5,399 bases of DNA from Frankiales bacterium (GTDB lineage Bacteria; Actinomycetota; Actinomycetes; Mycobacteriales; SCTD01): assembly GCA_025464795.1 (NCBI GenBank), contig JAODNB010000370.1:1-5399 (forward strand), written 5' to 3'. The position numbers were made by a program, and so were the translations under genes. Positions within the stretch are counted from its first letter, which is position 1. The number at the start of each line of letters is the position of its first letter. Below the pieces are notes generated by a model that did no database searches, had not been told where the DNA came from, and saw nothing but the letters and a program-made list of their open reading frames with translations. Positions 1-4,438 of the stretch are shown piece after piece.

Positions 1-1070
1 CCAGGGTTGCGCTCGACGCGAGGACCGTCCGGCATGTGGCTCACCGACTTCAGGACCGGGTTGTTCTTGTCCTGAATGGAGTAGGTCCGGACCGTGTCGC
101 GGAACAGGTTGCTGTCCGGCGGCTTGACCGGGTCGAGCACGATGTTGCGCGGCTCCGCGTAGTCACTGGCGATCAGCGTCCGCAGGTCCTCCCGGACCTG
201 GATGCCGTGGGGGTTGGCGCAGGTCGCGTTGGCGAGCACCGGGTAGTTGATGCAGTCCACCGGGTCCTCGCCGACCGGGAGGGCGGACGGGCTCTCGCTC
301 AGCGTCTTGCCGTCCGCGCCGATGTGCACGACCTCACCGGGCGACCCGCCGAAGCCGTTGCCCACGCGGGTCTGGCCGTTCGAGTAGGTGCAGGGACCAG
401 GTGCGTCGGGGCCACCCATGTACGTCCCGTATGCCGTGTGGTCCTTGAGGACCCAGTACGCGTCGGGGATCGAGCCGCACAGCGTGTCCTGAGGGAGGTT
501 GGCGCCGGACAGGCTGAGGGCGGGGAGCTTCGCGACGTCGAAGACGTAGGTCGTGTCGCTGAACAGCCCGCCGGCGAACACCTTGTCGCCCTTGTTGTAG
601 ATGTACTGCATGTGGTGCGGCTCGTTCTCCACGATCGGGCCCACGGTCGCGGTGTTGACGACCTTGCCGTAGGTGCTCGACCCCTTCGTGGCGTCGATGA
701 CCGCGAGGAAGTCCGAGCCCGGGGCGTTGTCGGTGTCCTCGTTGACGAGGTGCACCGGGTTCACCGCAAGGCGCGTCTCCTGGATGGTCTTGCCGGTGGT
801 GTCCGCGGCGTTGGCGTCACCTGCCCAGACCAGGAGGTACTCCTTCTTCGTCCGCTTGCCCTGGCTGTTGTCCTTCAGGACGGCCCGGGCCGTGGGAGTC
901 AGGTGGTTGGTCACGCTGATGACCTGACCGTCGCTCGCCGTCACCTTGCTCACGAGCCTGGTGACCCCTGCCTCGGCGGGCTGGTTCGCTTGCACGACGA
1001 GCCCTCCCGCGACGAGCGTCGCCGCAAGCGTGAGGACTCTGCCGGTGCGACTTCGCACGCGTCTGGACAT
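1..1070 (-). CDS. Exported SBP56-family beta-propeller protein (selenium-binding protein / methanethiol oxidase-like), 3' end beyond window
   Basis: The visible 356 residues start at ATG 1070-1068, preceded by AAGGAG with a 5-base spacer, and run off the left edge without a stop. Family members are usually about 460 residues, so the C-terminal quarter is missing. Residues 1-34 look like a signal peptide: Arg-rich start, hydrophobic stretch about 12-26, likely cleavage after AEA (34). The rest matches the selenium-binding protein pattern block by block: YLLVWAGD (79-86), FLAVIDATKGSSTYGKVV (121-138), the His-His motif EPHHMQ (150-155), TYVFDV (174-179), His211, GNGFGGSPGEV (238-248) and PHGIQVREDLRTLIASDYAEP (about 287-307). 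Characterised bacterial members are copper-dependent methanethiol oxidases, and the paired histidines belong to the metal site; His152-His153 are kept here. Cys198, 227, 273 and 284 could form disulfides outside the cell. Family assignment is fairly firm, but methanethiol as substrate is only inferred. It lies 41 bases after the unknown exported-protein gene, probably in the same operon. Confidence 0.78.
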   Translation of the reverse strand, partial: MSRRVRSRTGRVLTLAATLVAGGLVVQANQPAEAGVTRLVSKVTASDGQVISVTNHLTPTARAVLKDNSQGKRTKKEYLLVWAGDANAADTTGKTIQETRLAVNPVHLVNEDTDNAPGSDFLAVIDATKGSSTYGKVVNTATVGPIVENEPHHMQYIYNKGDKVFAGGLFSDTTYVFDVAKLPALSLSGANLPQDTLCGSIPDAYWVLKDHTAYGTYMGGPDAPGPCTYSNGQTRVGNGFGGSPGEVVHIGADGKTLSESPSALPVGEDPVDCINYPVLANATCANPHGIQVREDLRTLIASDYAEPRNIVLDPVKPPDSNLFRDTVRTYSIQDKNNPVLKSVSHMPDGPRVERNP

Positions 1071-1075
1071 GGTTG

Positions 1076-1081
1076 CTCCTT
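1076..1081 (-). promoter_or_regulatory. Ribosome binding site of the SBP56-like gene
   Basis: On the minus strand AAGGAG stands five bases before ATG 1070-1068. It fixes this start, which also puts a signal peptide at the N-terminus. No hairpin or T-run is visible between the upstream stop (1112) and this site, so read-through from the upstream gene is likely. Confidence 0.8.
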
Positions 1082-1111
1082 GTTTGCTGTGGGTGTGAGG
1101 GATGAGTGAGA

Positions 1112-2050
1112 TCAGGGACGCGAGAGGACGGTGACCGTCACGCTCTCGCTGTAGGAGGCGCCGCTGCGCTGTCCGTGGATGGTCTCGGTCCACTTGACCG
1201 GCAGAGCCCAGCTGGGCGCGTACCACCACGTCTGCGTGCGGTCGCCGCTCTCCTGGCCGGAGATGGTGGTCGTCGTCGAGATGACGTACGTGGGAGTGGG
1301 AGAGCCGGCGACCACCAGCGTCTGGCGGCCCGTGACCTTGCTGGTGCTCGTCTCCGTCCGCTGCGCGTCGCCGCCCTTGTTGGACCAGCTGCTTCCTACG
1401 GACAGGGGCAGCTTGGCCCGTAGCTGTGCGGGCGAGTAGCTCGTCTCGCTGCTCTGGCGGACGCCCTGGCAGGTGACCGTCGCGATCTCGTAGTCGAGGA
1501 AGACCGCGTCCCGCGTGTAGCGGTAGATGTGCCGCTCGTCGTGCTGGCCCGCGTGCCCGGGGACGTACGGGATGTCGAAGTCGTAGCTGCCCTTCGCCTC
1601 GCCCTTCGCCGCAGCCACGACCAGCTTCGTCCGGGTCGGCAGGTCCTGGTTGCAGAAGCTGACGACGCCGAACTTCACCTTCTCCGACCCGCTGACCGCG
1701 AGCTCGTAGGTCCCCGTCCGGGGAACGGTTGTGCCCTTCAGGACGACCGGGGCGGCGCTGGGACCTGCCAGCCCCGCGGCTACGGGCTCTGCCGAGCTCA
1801 GGTCCGCCAGCGACGGGGCAGCGCTCGGCTGGGTGCTTGCGGTCGGGCTGGACGTTGCGCCTGCGCTCGCCGTCGCCCGGGTCACCGGGGAGGGCGTGGC
1901 CGTCGGGAGCGCGGCGAACGCCTGCCCCCCGCGGTCGTACGTGACGGGCGTGCTGCGCGTGTAGGCGCCGTAGCCCTCGAAGCCGCCGACGAGGGCGACG
2001 ACCGTGACAGTGGGCAGGATGATGCGCTTGCGCAAGAGGGCGTGCGGCAT
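1112..2050 (-). CDS. Exported or membrane-anchored protein of unknown function with Pro/Ala/Ser/Thr-rich linker
   Basis: This 312-residue protein starts at ATG 2050-2048, with UAGGAG nine bases upstream. The N-terminus has basic residues (RKR, 7-9) followed by one hydrophobic segment (about 10-30). There is no lipobox Cys, so it is either an uncleaved anchor or a signal peptide without a clear cleavage site. Residues about 46-105 are a low-complexity Ala/Ser/Thr/Pro linker of the kind that spans the cell wall. Residues about 110-312 form a Thr/Ser-rich domain of alternating polar and hydrophobic stretches, probably beta-rich. It begins GTYELAVSGSEKVKFG and ends near TWWYAPSWALPVKWTE. Similar 'GTY...SG.E' and 'WW.AP...LPV.W' patterns occur in actinobacterial exported proteins of unknown function. 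Cys133 and Cys194 are the only cysteines and could form a disulfide. The His/Asp/Arg-rich stretch GHAGQHDERHIYRYTRD (165-181) is unusual. The enzymatic or binding role is unknown. Its position just upstream of the SBP56-like gene suggests a shared envelope role. Confidence 0.8.
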   Translation of the reverse strand: MPHALLRKRIILPTVTVVALVGGFEGYGAYTRSTPVTYDRGGQAFAALPTATPSPVTRATASAGATSSPTASTQPSAAPSLADLSSAEPVAAGLAGPSAAPVVLKGTTVPRTGTYELAVSGSEKVKFGVVSFCNQDLPTRTKLVVAAAKGEAKGSYDFDIPYVPGHAGQHDERHIYRYTRDAVFLDYEIATVTCQGVRQSSETSYSPAQLRAKLPLSVGSSWSNKGGDAQRTETSTSKVTGRQTLVVAGSPTPTYVISTTTTISGQESGDRTQTWWYAPSWALPVKWTETIHGQRSGASYSESVTVTVLSRP

Positions 2051-2059
2051 GACAGGGGG

Positions 2060-2065
2060 CTCCTA
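2060..2065 (-). promoter_or_regulatory. Ribosome binding site of the unknown exported-protein gene
   Basis: UAGGAG on the minus strand, with a nine-base spacer to ATG 2050-2048. Four of its six bases (UAGG) overlap a CCTAGG palindrome that is repeated 26 bases upstream in the mRNA, so the site could be occluded by pairing (see the CCTAGG entry). Confidence 0.75.
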
Positions 2066-2093
2066 GGACGAGGTCGCCCCAGGGATGCCTAGG
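2062..2093 (-). repeat. Pair of CCTAGG palindromes able to form an mRNA hairpin over a ribosome binding site
   Basis: CCTAGG occurs at 2062-2067 and again at 2088-2093. Each copy is self-complementary, so in the minus-strand transcript the two could pair as a 6-bp stem with a 20-base loop. The downstream copy overlaps the UAGGAG ribosome binding site of the 2050-1112 gene; the upstream copy contains the UAG stop of the small 37-codon ORF. A competing stem is possible: CCCCUAGG just after CGCG can pair imperfectly with CCUGGGG (2082-2076), which would free the downstream copy. The repeats are seen directly. Structure and regulation are inferred; alternatively they are protein-binding sites or chance. 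Confidence 0.4.
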
Positions 2094-2202
2094 GGCGCGC
2101 GGCGGTCTCCGGGCGGCGACAGAGCTCGTCGAAGGACATGGCACGACGGCGCATCCAGAAGCGCTCGAGGTCGGCCATGCGGGAAGTCATGTCGGAGAGC
2201 AT
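2089..2202 (-). CDS. Small ORF, 37 codons, possible leader peptide or small basic protein
   Basis: Reading from ATG 2202-2200 to TAG 2091-2089 gives a 37-residue peptide whose later part is ADLERFWMRRRAMSFDELC (10-28), ending in ARP. Third positions are overwhelmingly G or C (33 of 37 by my count), and the composition (Arg, Glu, Asp, Leu, Trp, Phe) looks like protein rather than noise. Its stop lies 38 bases before the unknown exported-protein gene on the same strand. The start is uncertain: ATG at 2190 or 2178, or TTG at 2226, are alternatives, and none has a well-spaced ribosome binding site (AAAGGA at 2246-2241 is 14 bases from the TTG). An in-frame TAA at 2247-2245 caps the ORF. It matches no family I recognise. 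It could be a translated leader that controls the next gene, a genuine small protein, or a GC-rich chance ORF. Confidence 0.45.
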   Translation of the reverse strand: MLSDMTSRMADLERFWMRRRAMSFDELCRRPETAARP

Positions 2203-2205
2203 CCG

Positions 2206-2228
2206 GCTTGCGCGAGCGAGGTGCAAGC
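2206..2228. repeat. Inverted repeat GCTTGC / GCAAGC in the divergent region
   Basis: GCTTGC (2206-2211) faces GCAAGC (2223-2228). Allowing one G-U pair, the stem extends to eight pairs with a seven-base loop (2214-2220). It lies just upstream of the small ORF's first ATG on the minus strand and covers the alternative TTG start. It could be a leader hairpin of the minus-strand transcript, but a repeat this short in GC-rich DNA may be chance. Confidence 0.25.
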
Positions 2229-2265
2229 GTTGTCGATGTGTCCTTTATCTCCTACTTGTCCACTA

Positions 2266-2287
2266 GGGAAAGCGCGCGAGCTTTCCC
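2266..2287. repeat. Perfect 8-bp inverted repeat, candidate operator between divergent genes
   Basis: GGGAAAGC (2266-2273) and GCTTTCCC (2280-2287) are perfect inverse complements separated by six bases. The 22-base palindrome is centred about 57 bases before the gpx start and lies just upstream of its likely -35 box (2299). On the other side it precedes the small-ORF / exported-protein unit. Size and symmetry fit a site for a dimeric transcription factor. A rho-independent terminator is unlikely because no T-run follows on either strand. Which regulator would bind is unknown. Confidence 0.45.
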
Positions 2288-2298
2288 CGCCCGATCCG

Positions 2299-2326
2299 TT
2301 GAGGAGCACGAGGTTTCGGTTAGGTT
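2299..2326 (+). promoter_or_regulatory. Candidate leaderless promoter of gpx
   Basis: TTGAGG (2299-2304) resembles the -35 consensus TTGACA. After 16 bases comes TAGGTT (2321-2326), which fits the actinobacterial -10 pattern TAnnnT. The -10 box ends seven bases before ATG 2334, so transcription would begin at or next to the A of the start codon. No convincing ribosome binding site lies before the ATG (AGG at 2322-2324 is part of the -10 box), which fits a leaderless mRNA, a common arrangement in actinobacteria. Confidence 0.5.
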
Positions 2327-2333
2327 GCAGCTC

Positions 2334-2813
2334 ATGACTCTCTTCGACATCCCGCTGAAGACGCTCGCTGGTGAGCCGTCAGCGCTGCCCACCGGCAAGG
2401 CGCTGCTCCTGGTCAACGTCGCCTCCAAGTGCGGGCTGACGCCGCAGTACACCGGGCTCGAGCAGCTGCAGGAGGAGTACGCCGACCGCGGGTTCTCGGT
2501 GCTCGGCTTCCCGTGCAACCAGTTCGGCGGCCAGGAGCCCGGGTCGGCGGAGGAGATCGCGGAGTTCTGCTCCGCGACGTACGGCGTCTCGTTCCCGATG
2601 TTCGAGAAGGTCGAGGTGAACGGCGAGAGTCAGCACCCGCTGTTCGCCCAGCTCACCACCGTCGAGGACGCCGAGGGCAAGGCGGGCGACGTGCAGTGGA
2701 ACTTCGAGAAGTGGCTGGTGGGCCCCGACGGCTCGGTCCAGCGGTTCCGCCCCATGGTCGACCCGCACGACCCGGCGCTCGTCGCTGCCATCGAGGCCAC
2801 TCTGCCCGTGTGA
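2334..2813 (+). CDS. gpx: Glutathione peroxidase family thiol peroxidase
   Basis: The 159-residue protein has the usual length of bacterial Gpx proteins. It has a thioredoxin fold and reduces hydrogen peroxide and organic hydroperoxides in the cytoplasm. In this Cys-type branch thioredoxin-like donors, rather than glutathione, are the likely reductants, especially as actinobacteria generally lack glutathione. The N-terminus FDIPLKTLAGEP (4-15) is typical. The peroxidatic Cys33 sits in NVASKCGLTPQY (28-39), and Gln67, Trp122 and Asn123 (QWNF, 121-124) complete the catalytic tetrad. FPCNQFGGQEPGS (59-71) is the second signature. Cys79 in EFCSATYGVSFP is placed like the resolving cysteine of thioredoxin-dependent members. 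The reading frame is open upstream to 2085, but homology and the leaderless promoter place the start at ATG 2334. Genes before it are divergent; the acyltransferase gene follows 56 bases downstream on the same strand. Confidence 0.95.
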   Translation: MTLFDIPLKTLAGEPSALPTGKALLLVNVASKCGLTPQYTGLEQLQEEYADRGFSVLGFPCNQFGGQEPGSAEEIAEFCSATYGVSFPMFEKVEVNGESQHPLFAQLTTVEDAEGKAGDVQWNFEKWLVGPDGSVQRFRPMVDPHDPALVAAIEATLPV

Positions 2814-2869
2814 GGTAGTTCTCCGTACCTGCGGGGTTCGCGCGGGGTCCTCCGGGGCACGGCTCCTGT

Positions 2870-4099
2870 GTGAGCCCCACGACCGTCCAGGCCTTGAGGC
2901 CTATCGCCTCAGCGCTGCCGCGCCGCGTCCACGCTCCCCAGCGACGGGGCAGGTTCGCGCTGCTCGGGCACTCGCCGGCACTGGACGGCCTGCGTGGCCT
3001 TGCGCTGCTGCTCGTGCTCGCCTACCACTTCGTCGGCCACGACGTGCTCTTCGGGGCGACGAACGGCGTCGATGTCTTCTTCGGGCTGTCCGGCTTCCTG
3101 ATCACCGCGCTGATCCTCGACGAGATCCGCGTGCACGGGCGCCTGTCGCTGGGTCGCTTCTACCTGCGCCGCGCCTGCCGGCTGCTGCCGGCCCTGTTCG
3201 TGTTCCTGGCCGTCTGGTGCGTGCTACTGGCGTTCTTCCACGACTCCACGTGGTTCGCCGCGACCCCCTCCGGCGACGGCACCGGGCGCACGGTGGACGT
3301 CGCGGGTGCCCTGCGGGACATCGGCATGGCCCTGGTCTACTTCGCGAACTGGAACGTGATCTCCGGCGGCATGGAAGCGCCGCTGTCGCACCTGTGGTCG
3401 CTGGCGGTCGAGGAGCAGTTCTACATCCTCTGGCCCACGATGCTGCTCGGACTGCTCTTCCTCGGCAAGCGGATGCGACTGGTCGCGCTCGGCACGCTGA
3501 TCGCCATCTCCGCGGCGCTGCCCTGGTTGTTCTGGGACGGCACGAACGACGGCCAGGACCGCATCTACTTCGGCACCGACACTCGCGCGGTCGGGCTGCT
3601 CATGGGTGCCTTCTGCGCCCTCGTGTGGCACGAGCGCAAGGCCCTGGAGCGGGTCGCTCGGTTCGGCCTGTGGCGTGCGCTCGCCGGCCTCGCGCTGGTG
3701 CTGGTCGTCGCCACCCGGCGAGGCGACGCGGAGCTGAAGTTCACCCTCATGCCGTTCGTGCTGGCCCTCGCGGTGTCGCAGCTCGTGCCCTACCTCGCGG
3801 AGAACCGCGGGTGGCTCTCCCGGGTGTTCCGCGTTCGCTGGCTCGTCTGGGTCGGCAAGCGCTCCTACGGCCTCTACCTCTGGCACTACGTCTGGGCGAC
3901 CTGGACGCACCCGCTCGACCCGTGGGTGGGTGTGCCGCTGGGCGTGCTCGGGACGTTCGTCTGCACGATCGTCTCGTGGCGCCTCGTGGAGCAGCCCGCA
4001 CTCGCGTTCGGGCGACGCTTCACGCCTCAGGCGAAGCAGCGCCGCGCTTCCAGTTCGCTGACCTACGAGCTCCCCGCCCGCACCTCGCTCGCGTCCTAG
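2870..4099 (+). CDS. Integral-membrane acyltransferase, OafA/YrhL (acyltransferase 3) family
   Basis: The 409-residue polytopic membrane protein has about ten hydrophobic segments. Such enzymes transfer acetyl or other acyl groups onto sugars of surface polysaccharides, glycolipids, peptidoglycan or secondary metabolites. Family marks are clear: LDGLRGLALLLVLAYHF (38-54) with the Arg42-X10-His53 motif of the active site, GVDVFFGLSGFLIT (66-79), FYLRRACRLLPAL (97-109), HLWSLAVEEQFYILWP (174-189), GTDTRAVGLLMGA (235-247), WVGKRSYGLYLWHY (327-340) and WRLVEQPAL (370-378). There is no C-terminal SGNH esterase domain, so it is the short form; the target cannot be told from sequence. GTG 2870 is the first possible start after an in-frame TAG (2816-2818), with no strong ribosome binding site. 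The first 30 residues are Arg/Pro-rich and cytoplasmic, so a start a few codons later (TTG at codon 9) is possible. It may be transcribed with gpx. It ends six bases from the convergent immunity gene. Confidence 0.92.
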   Translation: MSPTTVQALRPIASALPRRVHAPQRRGRFALLGHSPALDGLRGLALLLVLAYHFVGHDVLFGATNGVDVFFGLSGFLITALILDEIRVHGRLSLGRFYLRRACRLLPALFVFLAVWCVLLAFFHDSTWFAATPSGDGTGRTVDVAGALRDIGMALVYFANWNVISGGMEAPLSHLWSLAVEEQFYILWPTMLLGLLFLGKRMRLVALGTLIAISAALPWLFWDGTNDGQDRIYFGTDTRAVGLLMGAFCALVWHERKALERVARFGLWRALAGLALVLVVATRRGDAELKFTLMPFVLALAVSQLVPYLAENRGWLSRVFRVRWLVWVGKRSYGLYLWHYVWATWTHPLDPWVGVPLGVLGTFVCTIVSWRLVEQPALAFGRRFTPQAKQRRASSSLTYELPARTSLAS

Positions 4100-4105
4100 T
4101 CCCAG

Positions 4106-4438
4106 TCAGGAGTCGGGGTACTCCAGCGGCTGCGAGTGGTCGCCAGCGATCGCCTGCTCCATGCGGCGGTCGAGAGTACGCAGCCACTCGTCGAACTCCT
4201 CCGGCGTGCCGAACTCCCCGCTGAGCTTGAAGTACGTGAACCGCGCCGCGGGTTCGAGCGTCGCGAACGCCTCGGCGATCTGCTCCCGGAGCTCTTCGAG
4301 CTCGAAGGCTGGCGCCTTGGCGATGAAGTCCTCCGCGCCTTCCCAGCGGTCCTCGTACCGGTCGTAGGCGCCCTGATCGGTGTGGGCCATCAGGGTCTGC
4401 TCCAGCGCGTACATCGGCTGGTCGCGCTTCAGGATCAT
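4106..4438 (-). CDS. Predicted immunity protein for the adjacent RNase A-like toxin
   Basis: This 110-residue protein starts at ATG 4438-4436, whose last two bases begin the toxin's TGA stop (ATGA overlap), so the two genes are translationally coupled. AGAGGAG lies four bases upstream, inside the toxin's last codons. The protein is strongly acidic: about 24 Asp/Glu against 11 Lys/Arg. It has no signal peptide or membrane segment and looks mainly helical (for example about 46-63 and 78-97, the latter EFDEWLRTLDRRM). I do not recognise its family. Its role is inferred from position, size and charge: small acidic cytoplasmic proteins directly downstream of polymorphic nuclease toxins bind and block them, protecting the producer and its siblings. 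The frame stays open far into the toxin gene, but that extension is only the shadow of the toxin frame. Confidence 0.75.
   Translation of the reverse strand: MILKRDQPMYALEQTLMAHTDQGAYDRYEDRWEGAEDFIAKAPAFELEELREQIAEAFATLEPAARFTYFKLSGEFGTPEEFDEWLRTLDRRMEQAIAGDHSQPLEYPDS

Noticed and set aside
1..40. Twin-arginine signal in the SBP56-like protein
   Set aside because: An Arg pair is present at residues 3-4, but the following FLK-like part of the Tat motif is missing, so a general secretion signal is the safer reading. The residues concerned are encoded at the other end of the gene, near 1060.
36..1109. Long plus-strand open frame of 357 codons opposite the SBP56-like gene
   Set aside because: Its translation is Arg/Val/Gly-rich without recognisable motifs, while the minus-strand frame gives a signal peptide and consistent SBP56 blocks. 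It is a GC-rich shadow.
2085..2333. N-terminal 83-codon extension of the glutathione peroxidase
   Set aside because: The extra part is Arg/Ser-rich with no domain, Gpx proteins begin at the chosen ATG, and the region holds the promoter and the opposite-strand small ORF.
2814..2869. Terminator or promoter between gpx and the acyltransferase gene
   Set aside because: The 56 bases are G-rich but form no clear stem with a T-run, and I see no -35/-10 pair with reasonable spacing.
4109..4124. GGAGT-CGGGGT-ACTCC hairpin as a bidirectional terminator for the convergent genes
   Set aside because: The stem has only five pairs, there is no T-run on either side, and it lies within the immunity coding sequence.
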